A DNA stretch of 51,578 bases from Modestobacter sp. DSM 44400 (GTDB lineage Bacteria > Actinomycetota > Actinomycetes > Mycobacteriales > Geodermatophilaceae): contig NZ_FNOZ01000029.1 of NCBI RefSeq assembly GCF_900107175.1, forward strand, positions 1 through 51,578, in the 5' to 3' direction. Each line of letters opens with the position of its first letter. Within the stretch, counting starts at the first letter, position 1. The translations under genes were made by a program, and so were the position numbers. Shown here piece by piece: positions 32,965 to 41,114 of the stretch. The notes under the pieces are model-generated. The model was not told the DNA's origin, did not search any database, and saw nothing but the letters and a program-made list of their open reading frames with translations.

Positions 32965-32985
32965 CCACGTGGTGCCACCACGTGG
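32965..32985. promoter_or_regulatory. Perfect 21-bp palindrome upstream of ctaC
   Basis: CCACGTGGTG (32965-32974) and CACCACGTGG (32976-32985) are exact reverse complements around one C. It lies 21 nt before the ctaC start, after the predicted -10. As DNA it looks like a repressor operator; as RNA it is a 10-bp stem just above the ribosome site. Confidence 0.7.
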
Positions 32986-33006
32986 GGGATGAGGAGGCAG
33001 CGGGCA

Positions 33007-33897
33007 GTGGCTCGACGCAACAAGGTCGCGCGGGGAGCCGCGCTGGGTCTCCTGGGAGCGCTGACGCTCGGCGGGTGTGAACTGGGCGACCGCTCCGTCT
33101 GGGCCATCGGCTGGCCCGCGGGGATCACCGACGAGGCCGACAAGATGCGGTCGCTGTGGATCGGCTCGACCATCGCCGCGATGGTGGTCGGCGTCCTCGT
33201 GTGGATCCTCATCGCCTGGGCCGCCATCCGGTACCGCAAGCGCCGGGGGAGCGACGCCGAGCTGCCGCGGCAGACGGCGTACAACCTGCCGCTGGAGGTC
33301 GTCTACACGATCATCCCGTTCGTCATCATCGCCGTCCTGTTCTTCTACACGGTGACGGTGCAGAACCGGGTGCAGCAGCGTAGCGACAACCCCGACGTCA
33401 CCGTCGCGGTCAACGCGTTCAAGTGGAACTGGCAGTTCGTCTACCCGGACACCACCGACGCGAACGGTGGCGAGCCGGTGTCCACGGTGGGCACCAGCAC
33501 CGAGATCCCGATCCTGGTGCTGCCGACCGACCAGACGGTCCGGTTCGAGCTGGCCTCCGCCGACGTCATCCACTCGTTCTGGGTACCGGAGTTCCTCTTC
33601 AAGCTGGACATCATCCCGGGCAACGAGAACGGCCGGGACAACGTCTTCGAGGTGACCGTCCGCGAGGAGGGCTCCTTCGTCGGCCGGTGCGCCGAGCTGT
33701 GCGGCACCTACCACGCGTTCATGAACTTCGAGGTTCGCTCGGTGTCGCCCGACGACTTCCAGGACTACCTGAGCGCGCGGGAGAGCGGACTGTCGACCTA
33801 CGACGCCCTGGAGTCCATCGGGCAGAACGGCACCGCGACGTCGACCTCGCCGTTCCAGCTGGACCGGCAGCAGCAGGCGGCGCGTCAAGGTGACTGA
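33007..33897 (+). CDS. ctaC: Cytochrome c oxidase subunit II
   Basis: 296 residues. An export signal with lipobox-like LGALTLGGC, then two membrane helices (STIAAMVVGVLVWILIAWAAI and VVYTIIPFVIIAVLFFYTVTV), and the outer cupredoxin domain. CuA ligands are in HSFWVPEF and GRCAELCGTYHAFM (Cys, Glu, Cys, His, Met). The enzyme passes electrons from cytochrome cc to subunit I. GTG 33007 is preferred because GAGGAGG lies 9 nt upstream; an ATG at 32989 precedes that site. First gene of ctaC-ctaF. Subunit I (ctaD) is not in the window, as is usual in actinobacteria. Confidence 0.95.
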   Translation: MARRNKVARGAALGLLGALTLGGCELGDRSVWAIGWPAGITDEADKMRSLWIGSTIAAMVVGVLVWILIAWAAIRYRKRRGSDAELPRQTAYNLPLEVVYTIIPFVIIAVLFFYTVTVQNRVQQRSDNPDVTVAVNAFKWNWQFVYPDTTDANGGEPVSTVGTSTEIPILVLPTDQTVRFELASADVIHSFWVPEFLFKLDIIPGNENGRDNVFEVTVREEGSFVGRCAELCGTYHAFMNFEVRSVSPDDFQDYLSARESGLSTYDALESIGQNGTATSTSPFQLDRQQQAARQGD

Positions 33898-33936
33898 CCG
33901 GACCACCCCCCAGCACGAGCACCAGGAGGACCGGCC

Positions 33937-34338
33937 GTGAAGGTCGAAGCGCTCATCTTCAATGGGATCGCGGTCTTCTGCATCGCGACCGCCGTCATCT
34001 ACGGTGTGTGGTCCCACGAGCCCATCGGGACCACGGCCCTGGCCCTCTCGGCTGGGCTCACGGCCCTGATCGGCGGTTTCTTCTGGTTCGTCAGCCGGCG
34101 CATCGACGCCCGGCCGGAGGACCGCAAGGACGCCGAGATCGCCGACGGCGCCGGCGAGCTGGGCTTCTTCAGCCCCGGCAGCTACTGGCCCTTCGGCATG
34201 GCTGTCTCCGCGGGTCTGATGGGCCTGGCCCTGGCCTTCTGGTATCCCTGGCTGGTCATCCTCGCCGGCCTCGCCCTGCTGCTCACCATCGGCGGTCTGC
34301 TCTTCGAGTACTACGTCGGACAGAACGCGCACACCTGA
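33937..34338 (+). CDS. ctaF: Cytochrome c oxidase subunit IV (actinobacterial CtaF)
   Basis: 133 residues with four membrane helices: ALIFNGIAVFCIATAVIYGVW, LALSAGLTALIGGFFWFVSRR, PFGMAVSAGLMGLALAFWYPWLVILAGLALLLTIGGLLFEYYVG. The loop RIDARPEDRKDAEIADGAGELGFFSPGSYWP is the family hallmark. It is a small subunit of the aa3 oxidase in the III2IV2 supercomplex. GTG 33937 has AGGAGG upstream; 39 bp after ctaC, same operon. Confidence 0.93.
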   Translation: MKVEALIFNGIAVFCIATAVIYGVWSHEPIGTTALALSAGLTALIGGFFWFVSRRIDARPEDRKDAEIADGAGELGFFSPGSYWPFGMAVSAGLMGLALAFWYPWLVILAGLALLLTIGGLLFEYYVGQNAHT

Positions 34339-34351
34339 CCCGCCGGTTCCA

Positions 34352-34391
34352 CAGGAGGGCCCCGCCCGCTCCGGCGTGCGGGGCCCTCCTG
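34352..34391 (+). terminator. Terminator of ctaC-ctaF
   Basis: Arms of 14 bp (34352-34365 and 34378-34391) around AGGAGGGCCCCGC are perfectly complementary with a 12-base loop. It starts 14 nt after the ctaF stop. Confidence 0.8.
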
Positions 34392-34529
34392 CTGTCTGGG
34401 GGTGCTCTGCTGTCGGTCGGGCGCCCGGCCCACCGGCCCGCCTCCGGTCAGTCGCGTCGGGGCGCTGCGGGGTGCCGGACAGCACCGTGTGCAGACGCTC
34501 GACCAGGCGGTCGACCGGGCCGGGCTGCT

Positions 34530-34692
34530 GGTCCGGTCGGCGGGTGCAGGCGGGCATGAACGCCCACAGGAGCAGGTAGACCAGGATCCCGGCGCCACCG
34601 GCAGCGGTGGCGCCGACGGAACTTATCCGCCACAGCAGCGGGTCGGTGCCGGTGTGCTCGGATCGCCGGTGCCCGTGCCCATCGTTGAACAC
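34530..34692 (-). pseudogene. Remnant of a PspC-domain protein
   Basis: On minus, from GTG 34692, the frame reads EHTGTDPLLWRISSVGATA and then AGGAGILVYLLLWAFMPA, the second half of a PspC domain (usual form DPLLWRxxFVxxxxxGGxGILxYLLLWLLMP). The first 20 residues with the GVCGGLA motif are missing or scrambled, a stop precedes the frame, and after MPA there is no stop for hundreds of codons opposite ctaF. It is probably a decayed stress-response membrane gene. The rest of 34392-34775 shows nothing else. Confidence 0.55.
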
Positions 34693-34775
34693 CCCGATCC
34701 GTCCCTGGTTGTCCGGTCAGCACCCAACGGGCCCCGGGGGTCAGCGGGGGAGGAGGACGAGCGGGAGGGCGAACG

Positions 34776-34814
34776 CCGGAGGCCCCGGCGGACGATGTCC
34801 GCCGGGGCCTCCGG
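34776..34814 (-). terminator. Terminator of the ctaE-qcrCAB operon
   Basis: Perfect 17-bp arms (34776-34792 and 34798-34814) with a CGATG loop lie 15 nt beyond the qcrB stop. Confidence 0.85.
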
Positions 34815-34829
34815 ATGGTGCTGTGCTGA

Positions 34830-36545
34830 TCAGTCGCGCGGCTCCTGCTGGGGCCGGCCTCCCTCGGCGGGGCGACCGCCCTCGGCCGGTCGGCCGCCCT
34901 CGGAGGGACGGCCCGAGCCGGTCAGCTCACGCGCTTCCCGTGCCGACTCGAGGCCGCGGGGCTCCTGCTGTGCCTCGGCCTGCACAGCGGCGGGCTCCTC
35001 GATCGGTGTGAAGAAGCCCTTGATGGCCCGGCGGGCGCCGCCCACCTGGTTCATCTTCTTCGGTACCGAGGCGCCGCCGTAGGCGAGCTCGCCGTGGCCG
35101 TGCGCGTCGACCGGCCCCAGGGGCTGATGAACCTCGATGAACTCACCGCTGGGCAGGCGCCGGATGACACCGGTCTCGATGCCGTGCTCGAGCACCTCGC
35201 GGTCGTGACGCTCCAGGCCCAGGCACAGCCGGTAGGTCAGCGCGTACGCGATCGGCGGAATGATGATCAACCCGATCCGACCGAACCAGGTCATCGCGTT
35301 GAGGCTGATGTCGAACTTGTCAGCGATGATGTCGTTGCCGCCGGTGATCCACAGCACGATGTAGAACGCCAGCGCCATGGCGCCCAGCGACGTGCGCACC
35401 GGTACGTCGCGGGGCCGCTGCAATAGGTGGTGCGAGGCCGTGTCGCCGGTCAGTTTGCGCTCGATCACCGGGTAGACGGCCAACATGGTGAACAGGAGAC
35501 CGGGGATCACGACGGTCGCCCAGAACACCGGGGGGATGTGGTAGCCCCACAGCACGATCTCCCACGGCGGGAACATGCGCGCGGAGCCGTCGAGGAAGCC
35601 GATGTACCAGTCCGGCTGCGAGCCCGACGACACCTGGGCCGGGTTGTACGGGCCGAACAGCCAGATCGGGTTGATCTGTACCAGGCCGCCCAAGGCGGCA
35701 CACAGGCCGAAGACAATGAAGAACAGCGCCGTGGCCTTGCCCGCGAAGGTCGGAAAGAGCCGGTTGCCGACCACGTTGTGCTCGGTCCGCCCAGCGCCGG
35801 GGAACTGGGTGTGCTTCTGCTTGACCAGGATCAGCAGGTGCCCCGCGATCAGGGCCAGCAGGATCGCCGGGATGATCAGCACGTGCAGGATGTAGAGCCG
35901 GCCGATGATCAGCTCGCCGGGGAAGTCGCCACCGAAGGCGGTGAAGTAGATCCACGTGCCGATGACCGGGATCGACAGGAACACCGCGGAGAAGATCCGC
36001 AGCCCGGTTCCCGACAGCAGGTCGTCGGGGAGGGTGTAGCCCGCGAAGCCCTCGAGGAGGGCCAGCACCAGCAGGCCCACACCGATGAACCAGTTGGTCT
36101 CACGGGGCTTGCGGAAAGCGCCGGTGAAGAAGATGCGCAGCAGGTGCACGCAGATCGAGGCGACGAAGAGCAGGGCCGCCCAGTGGTGCAACTGCCGGAT
36201 GAGCAGGCCACCGCGGACATCGAAGGAGAGACCGAGCGTCGACTCGTACGCCGCGGACATGTCGATGCCGCGCATGGGTGCGTACCCGCCGTTGTACGTG
36301 ACCTCCTTCATCGACGCGTCGAAGAAGAAGGTCAGGTACGTGCCGGACAGGAGGAGGACGACGAACGAGTAGAGCGCGATCTCCCCGAGCAGGAACGACC
36401 AGTGGTCGGGGAACACCTTGTTCAGGGTCCGGCGCAGCGGGCCGGCGACGATCAGTCGCTCATCGACCTCGAGGGCTGCACTGCCGAGCTTGGTGCTCGG
36501 CCGGCCGGGCGCCGGTCGACCCGGTGCCGCTGTCGTGGTCGCCAT
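34830..36545 (-). CDS. qcrB: Cytochrome bc1 complex cytochrome b subunit
   Basis: 571 residues. Heme ligands lie in [22 protein letters not shown] and in [27 protein letters not shown], and the Qo-site motif is PPWE ([12 protein letters not shown]). Eight or more helices. Other marks: [24 protein letters not shown] and [12 protein letters not shown]. The C-terminal tail, typical of actinobacterial QcrB, is long and cytoplasmic, and here ends in three to four GGRP(A/S)E repeats. ATG overlaps the qcrA stop as TGATG. It oxidises menaquinol and is the target of Q203-type drugs in mycobacteria. Confidence 0.97.
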   Translation of the reverse strand: MATTTAAPGRPAPGRPSTKLGSAALEVDERLIVAGPLRRTLNKVFPDHWSFLLGEIALYSFVVLLLSGTYLTFFFDASMKEVTYNGGYAPMRGIDMSAAYESTLGLSFDVRGGLLIRQLHHWAALLFVASICVHLLRIFFTGAFRKPRETNWFIGVGLLVLALLEGFAGYTLPDDLLSGTGLRIFSAVFLSIPVIGTWIYFTAFGGDFPGELIIGRLYILHVLIIPAILLALIAGHLLILVKQKHTQFPGAGRTEHNVVGNRLFPTFAGKATALFFIVFGLCAALGGLVQINPIWLFGPYNPAQVSSGSQPDWYIGFLDGSARMFPPWEIVLWGYHIPPVFWATVVIPGLLFTMLAVYPVIERKLTGDTASHHLLQRPRDVPVRTSLGAMALAFYIVLWITGGNDIIADKFDISLNAMTWFGRIGLIIIPPIAYALTYRLCLGLERHDREVLEHGIETGVIRRLPSGEFIEVHQPLGPVDAHGHGELAYGGASVPKKMNQVGGARRAIKGFFTPIEEPAAVQAEAQQEPRGLESAREARELTGSGRPSEGGRPAEGGRPAEGGRPQQEPRD

Positions 36546-37660
36546 CAGCTGAGTCTCCCCATATTCCAGAACGACGGCCCGACGGGTTCGGGGAAGTCGC
36601 TGCGCGCCACGAAGTATCCCTCGTCGTCCACGGCGATGGGTAGCTGCGGCAGGGAACGCGTCGCCGGGCCGAAGATTGGCTTGGCTCCCTGGGTGACGTC
36701 GAACTGCGACTGGTGGCAGGGGCAGAGGATCTTGCCGGTCTGCTGCTCGTAGAGCGACACCGGGCAGCCGGCGTGGGTGCAGATCTTCGAGTAGGCGACG
36801 TAGTCACCGTAGCCGAAGTCCTGCTGACCCGGACGGGGCTGGATCGCCGTCACCTGCTCGGGCCGCAGCCGGATCAGCATGAGCGGGGAGTCGGCGGACC
36901 GGTTGCCACCGGCGACCGCCGGAAAGACCGTGGCCAGCGAGCCGGGCTCCTGGTCGCCGGGGCGGATGGGGGTGCCGTCGCTGCGGACCAGACGCACACC
37001 GTCGGCCCACAAGGTGGTGCCGAGCGGGTTACCGCTGTTCGGGTTCTTGATCAGACCGCCCAGGGGGGCGATCAGCATGGCCCCGAAGGCGGCTCCCATG
37101 AGACCCAGTGTGCGCGTCATCGCCTTGCGGCGGGTGAGCCCGGAGTTGCTCAGCGCCTGGCTCAGCGTGGCGGTGGTGGTGACGCGGTCGAAGCTCGACC
37201 CGTCGTGCTTGTCCTGGACCGCCGTCTCGTGCGGCAGCAACTTCTTGACGAACAGCACCAGGCCGATTCCGACGCTGATCAGGCAGAGCCCCATGGTGAG
37301 GCCGAGCATCGTCGTGAACAGCGCGCTCCAGAGCGTGCCGCCGACCTCCCACTCCCAGCTCGGCAGGAACCAACCGGAGCCGGCGTAGACGACCAGGAAC
37401 AGGACGGCGAACACCGCGGCCAGGAAGAACCACAGCGTGACCTGCCGGCTCGCCTGCTTCTCCAGCGGCGATCCGGGGGCGGGCGCGGGGTCGACGTGCA
37501 GCACCTCGACGCCGTCGTACTGGGCACCGAGCCGGTCGAGCTCGGTGCGGTCCATCTGGGCGAGACGCTCGGGCGGGTACTCCTCGTCCGGACCGCCGTG
37601 CTGCGGACCTGCCTCGTCCACGCCGCCGGCCGAACCGGGACGGTGGTCGTTGGTACTCAC
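36545..37660 (-). CDS. qcrA: Cytochrome bc1 complex Rieske iron-sulfur subunit
   Basis: 371 residues. The [2Fe-2S] site is complete: [29 protein letters not shown] gives Cys-His and Cys-His pairs plus the two disulfide Cys. Three membrane helices ([53 protein letters not shown] and [19 protein letters not shown]), as in other actinobacterial QcrA, and a twin-Arg-like TRRKAMT before the third. GTG 37660 overlaps the qcrC TGA (GTGA). Confidence 0.96.
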   Translation of the reverse strand: MSTNDHRPGSAGGVDEAGPQHGGPDEEYPPERLAQMDRTELDRLGAQYDGVEVLHVDPAPAPGSPLEKQASRQVTLWFFLAAVFAVLFLVVYAGSGWFLPSWEWEVGGTLWSALFTTMLGLTMGLCLISVGIGLVLFVKKLLPHETAVQDKHDGSSFDRVTTTATLSQALSNSGLTRRKAMTRTLGLMGAAFGAMLIAPLGGLIKNPNSGNPLGTTLWADGVRLVRSDGTPIRPGDQEPGSLATVFPAVAGGNRSADSPLMLIRLRPEQVTAIQPRPGQQDFGYGDYVAYSKICTHAGCPVSLYEQQTGKILCPCHQSQFDVTQGAKPIFGPATRSLPQLPIAVDDEGYFVARSDFPEPVGPSFWNMGRLS

Positions 37661-38538
37661 GCCTTGGTCCCCATCCAGAAGATCCCGAACAGTAGGGCAC
37701 CCATGCCCACGACCCAGATGACCAGGCCCTCGGCCACCGGGCCGACGCGGCCGATGCCGGCGCCGCCGGGGTCGGCTGTGGTGGTGATCGTCTGGACGTA
37801 GGTGATGATCGAACGCTTCTCGTCCGGCGTCAGCTGGTTGTCGCCGAACACCGGCATGTTCTCCGGCCCGGACAGCATCGCCGAGTAGAGCTCCAGGTCG
37901 TTGGCATCGAGCAGGGACGGCGCGCGCTTGCCCGAGGACAACGCACCGCCCTCGCCGACGAAGTTGTGGCACTGGGCGCAGTTGAGCCGGAACAGCTCGC
38001 CGCCCTCGGCGAGGTCGCCATCGCGCAGGTCGCCGGAGGGGAGGGTGGGACCGCCGCCGTTCTCCTGCACGTAGGCCATCAGCTGGTCGATCTCCTTGTC
38101 GGTGAAGAGGACCGGGTGCACCGCGGCCTGGGCCTCCTGGCGCACGAGCGGCATGCGCCCGGTGTGCACCTGGAAGTACACCGCGGCCTCGCCGACCCCG
38201 ATGAGCGAGGGGCCGCGGTCCTGGACGCCCTGCAGGTTCGACCCGTGGCAGGTGATGCAGCTGCGCGTGTAGATCTCCCGGCCGGCCTCGACCGCCGAGG
38301 ACGTGGTGCCGGTCGGATCGTCGGCGGCGTTCGCGCCGGGCGCCACGGCGGAGTAGCCGACCCCGGTGAGCACCAGGGCGGCCATCAGACCGGCGACGTT
38401 GGCGACCCGGCGGCGCTGCTTGGAGCGGCGCCGGGCGCGGGCTGCGGAGGCCGGTGCCCCGTCGGGACGGCGGCGCAGGCGCAGGCCGCTGCGACCGCCC
38501 TCGAGAGGGGCAACGGATTCGGGGTTCGTGGTGGACAC
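37657..38538 (-). CDS. qcrC: Diheme cytochrome c subunit of the bc1 complex
   Basis: 293 residues. A basic N-terminus, one signal-anchor helix (VAGLMAALVLTGVGYSAVAPG), two heme c sites CITCH and CAQCH each followed by a c-fold with PVLF and NMPVFGDNQLT, and a C-terminal helix (LVIWVVGMGALLFGIFWMG). The diheme cc replaces a soluble cytochrome c and hands electrons straight to CtaC. GTG 38538 lies 7 nt after the ctaE stop, with AGGGA near it. Confidence 0.96.
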   Translation of the reverse strand: MSTTNPESVAPLEGGRSGLRLRRRPDGAPASAARARRRSKQRRRVANVAGLMAALVLTGVGYSAVAPGANAADDPTGTTSSAVEAGREIYTRSCITCHGSNLQGVQDRGPSLIGVGEAAVYFQVHTGRMPLVRQEAQAAVHPVLFTDKEIDQLMAYVQENGGGPTLPSGDLRDGDLAEGGELFRLNCAQCHNFVGEGGALSSGKRAPSLLDANDLELYSAMLSGPENMPVFGDNQLTPDEKRSIITYVQTITTTADPGGAGIGRVGPVAEGLVIWVVGMGALLFGIFWMGTKA

Positions 38539-38545
38539 CGGTTCC

Positions 38546-39160
38546 CTAGCGGATCAGGTAGATCGTGGCGAAGAGCCCGACCCACACGACGTCGACGAAG
38601 TGCCAGTAGTAGGAGACCACGATCGCGGAGGTCGCCTGCGCTGGTGTGAACCGGCCCATGGTGGACCGGAGGAGCACGAACACGAAGGCCACGAGGCCGC
38701 CGATGACGTGCAACGCGTGGAACCCGGTGGTCAGGTAGAACACCGAGCCATAGGCCGACGAGGAGATCGTCGTGTCGTGGTTCATGATCAGGTTGCGGTA
38801 CTCGTTGGCCTGCCCGAGCACGAAGGCCAGGCCCATCACGAAGGTGATGGTGAACCAGCGGCGTAAGCCGTAGACGTTGCCGCTCTCCGCGGCGAACACG
38901 CCGAACTGACAGGTCACCGAAGAGAGCACCAGGATCAGCGTGAAGACCGTGGCATACGGCACGTCGAGCTCGGTGGGCGCCGGCGGCCAGCCGTCGAGGG
39001 CGCGGGCGCGCGCGGTGAAGTACATGGCGAACAGGCCGGCGAAGAACATCAGCTCACTGGCGAGCCAGACGATCGTGCCGACGCTGACCATGTTCGGTCG
39101 GGTCAGGGAGTGCACCCGCGAGGTGTCGAAGGTGCTGCTCGCCACGGGGGCCGTTGTCAC
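38546..39160 (-). CDS. ctaE: Cytochrome c oxidase subunit III
   Basis: 204 residues with five membrane helices: [90 protein letters not shown] and [22 protein letters not shown]. The conserved Glu in ASELMFF and the HALHV and YWHFVDVVW motifs are present. GTG 39160 is chosen where homology starts; a few upstream codons remain open. No clear Shine-Dalgarno, possibly leaderless from CATGAT at 6 nt. First gene of ctaE-qcrC-qcrA-qcrB. Confidence 0.95.
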   Translation of the reverse strand: MTTAPVASSTFDTSRVHSLTRPNMVSVGTIVWLASELMFFAGLFAMYFTARARALDGWPPAPTELDVPYATVFTLILVLSSVTCQFGVFAAESGNVYGLRRWFTITFVMGLAFVLGQANEYRNLIMNHDTTISSSAYGSVFYLTTGFHALHVIGGLVAFVFVLLRSTMGRFTPAQATSAIVVSYYWHFVDVVWVGLFATIYLIR

Positions 39161-39281
39161 GGGGTCATCATGGCATCGGGACAGGTCTCCCACGACGTGG
39201 GGTGGAACGGGCGTGGCGTGCCTGGTCGGGAGGCTGGTGGGGGGCGCGCGGCGTGCCGCCGGCGGATGGCCCGGCTGCCAC

Positions 39282-39287
39282 TAGGCT
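39282..39287 (+). promoter_or_regulatory. -10 box, leaderless promoter of the receiver-like gene and trpD
   Basis: TAGGCT ends 7 nt before GTG 39295, as at the leuS leader. Confidence 0.5.
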
Positions 39288-39294
39288 CGCGTCC

Positions 39295-39717
39295 GTGAGC
39301 GACGTCGCAGTGCCGGCCACCGTGCTGGTCTTCAGCCAGCGGGCCGAGGTCCGCGCAGCCGTCCGGACCGCCCTGGGGCGGTCCCCAGCGGCCGGGGTGG
39401 GTCCGCTGACCTACGTCGAGTGCGCCACCGGCGAGGAGGTCGTCGCGGCCGTCGACGCGGAGGGCATCGACCTGTGCGTGTTGGACGGCGAGGCCCAGCC
39501 GACCGGTGGGATGGGCATCAGCCGGCAGCTCAAGCACGAAGTGGCCGACTGCCCGGAGCTTGTCGTGCTGATCGCCCGGCAGGCCGACCGCTGGCTGGCG
39601 CACTGGTCGCTTGCCGATGCGACGCTGGCCTACCCGATCGACCCGCTGACCGCTCCCGACGCGGTGGCCAAGCTGCTGCGCGACCGCGCGTCGCGGCGTC
39701 CGGCCGTCCGCCGCTGA
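39295..39717 (+). CDS. Receiver-like (orphan response-regulator) protein
   Basis: 140 residues that fold like a lone receiver domain: [20 protein letters not shown] at the N-terminus, [24 protein letters not shown] at the phosphorylation-site position (Asp in VLDGE), [14 protein letters not shown] for strand 4, and [16 protein letters not shown] replacing the usual Lys region (K105 equivalent is not obvious). It lacks an output domain, so it may be a pseudo-receiver. It lies between ctaE and trpD and is followed by trpD after 2 bp, so both are coupled. Confidence 0.75.
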   Translation: MSDVAVPATVLVFSQRAEVRAAVRTALGRSPAAGVGPLTYVECATGEEVVAAVDAEGIDLCVLDGEAQPTGGMGISRQLKHEVADCPELVVLIARQADRWLAHWSLADATLAYPIDPLTAPDAVAKLLRDRASRRPAVRR

Positions 39718-39719
39718 GC

Positions 39720-40778
39720 GTGGGCACGCCGTCCCCGACCTGGCCGGGGCTGCTGACGCGGCTGGTCCGTCGGGAGAACCTGTCGGCCGCCGACACGCGC
39801 TGGGCCATGCAGCAGGTGATGACCGGCGAGGCCAGCCCGGCCCAGGTCGCGGGTTTCATCGTGGCGCTGCGGGCGAAGGGCGAGTCGCCGGAGGAGGTGG
39901 CCGGGCTGGCCGCCACCATGCTGGACCTGGCGACGCCGGTGACCCTGCCGATGGCCTGTGTCGACATCGTGGGCACCGGCGGTGACGGGGCCCAGACGGT
40001 CAACATCTCCACCATGGCCGCGATCGTCACGGCGGCGGCCGGCGTCCCGGTGGCCAAGCACGGCAACCGGGCGGCCTCCTCGAAGTCCGGCACCGCCGAC
40101 GTGCTCGAGGCGCTCGGGGTGGTGATCGACCTCCCGGCGCCGGCCGTGGTCCGGTGCGTCCGCGAGGCGGGGATCGGCTTCTTCTTTGCCCCGGTCTTCC
40201 ATCCCGGGTTCCGGCACGCGGCCGCGCCGCGCCGGGAGCTGGGCATCGGCACGGTCTTCAACTTCCTGGGGCCGTTGGCGAACCCGGCGCGTCCGATCGC
40301 GGCCGCGATCGGCTGCGCCGACAGCCGGATGGCGCCGGTGCTCGCCGCGGTGCTGGCGGCCCGTGGCACCCGGGCGCTGGTCTTCCGCGGGGACGACGGT
40401 CTCGACGAGCTGACCACGGCCACCACCTCGGCGGTGTGGGTGGTGCGGGACGGCGAGGTGCTGGCCGAGCGGCTGGACCCGACTGCCCTCGGTATCCCGG
40501 TCTCCGAGCCGGGCGCGCTGCGGGGCGGTGGGCCCGACGTCAACGCCGAGGTGGTGCGCCGCCTGGTGGCCGGCGACCCGGGCCCGGTGCGGGACGCCGT
40601 CCTGTTGAACGCCGCCGCGGCGCTGGCCGCCTTCGACGAGCGCGGTGCCCGGCTGCACGACGCGCTGGGTGCTGCCCTGCCGCGGGCGGCCGCCGCCATC
40701 GACGACGGCCGGGCCGCGGCCAAGCTCGAGGACTGGGTGCGGGTCAGCCGGTTCGCCCGGGACGCCGCGCGCCGCTGA
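39720..40778 (+). CDS. trpD: Anthranilate phosphoribosyltransferase
   Basis: A 352-residue enzyme of tryptophan synthesis joining anthranilate and PRPP. Marks: [53 protein letters not shown] (PRPP and anthranilate sites), [37 protein letters not shown], and [13 protein letters not shown] (Mg site). GTG 39720 lies 2 bp after the preceding stop, with no separate ribosome site, so it is coupled. Other trp genes are absent here, which is also the case in mycobacteria. Confidence 0.96.
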   Translation: MGTPSPTWPGLLTRLVRRENLSAADTRWAMQQVMTGEASPAQVAGFIVALRAKGESPEEVAGLAATMLDLATPVTLPMACVDIVGTGGDGAQTVNISTMAAIVTAAAGVPVAKHGNRAASSKSGTADVLEALGVVIDLPAPAVVRCVREAGIGFFFAPVFHPGFRHAAAPRRELGIGTVFNFLGPLANPARPIAAAIGCADSRMAPVLAAVLAARGTRALVFRGDDGLDELTTATTSAVWVVRDGEVLAERLDPTALGIPVSEPGALRGGGPDVNAEVVRRLVAGDPGPVRDAVLLNAAAALAAFDERGARLHDALGAALPRAAAAIDDGRAAAKLEDWVRVSRFARDAARR

Positions 40779-40826
40779 GCCGTCGGGCCTCGGGCCGGGG
40801 CGCGGCATTCCGTCGGAGGGGCGGCC

Positions 40827-41114
40827 TCAGTCGGCGGACTCGAGGCCCAGCGAGAACGCCGCCTCCAGGTCGTGCCGGGAGTAGGCGCGGAAGGCGATGT
40901 GGGTGGCGGTGTCTAGCACGCCGGGCACCTTGTTGATCCGCCCGGCCACCACGTCGGCGATCTCCTCGAACTGGTGCACCCGCACCAGCGCAACGAGGTC
41001 GACGTCGCCGGCCACGGAGTAGACCTCGCTGACGCCGGGCAGGTCGGCGACGGCCTCGGCGACCTCACCGATCGAGTCGGTGGCGGCGTCGATCATCACG
41101 ATGGCGGTGATCAC
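40827..41114 (-). CDS. Stand-alone Lrp/AsnC ligand-binding (RAM) domain
   Basis: 95 residues with only the alpha/beta sensing fold: MITAIVMIDAATDSIGEVAEAVADLPGVSEVYSVAGDVDLVALVRVHQFEEIADVV...KVPGVLDTATHIAFRAYS. The helix-turn-helix half of Lrp/AsnC regulators is absent. Such proteins form dimers to octamers and may bind amino acids; the direct output is unknown. GTG 41114 overlaps the stop of the exonuclease gene by GTGA, and TAGCAT lies 7 nt upstream, so it can be read both by coupling and from its own promoter. Confidence 0.88.
   Translation of the reverse strand: MITAIVMIDAATDSIGEVAEAVADLPGVSEVYSVAGDVDLVALVRVHQFEEIADVVAGRINKVPGVLDTATHIAFRAYSRHDLEAAFSLGLESAD

Noticed and set aside
32812-34692. 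A 626-codon open frame opposite ctaC and ctaF
   Set aside because: Apart from the PspC remnant at its start, it is the antisense of two clear genes and has no protein character.
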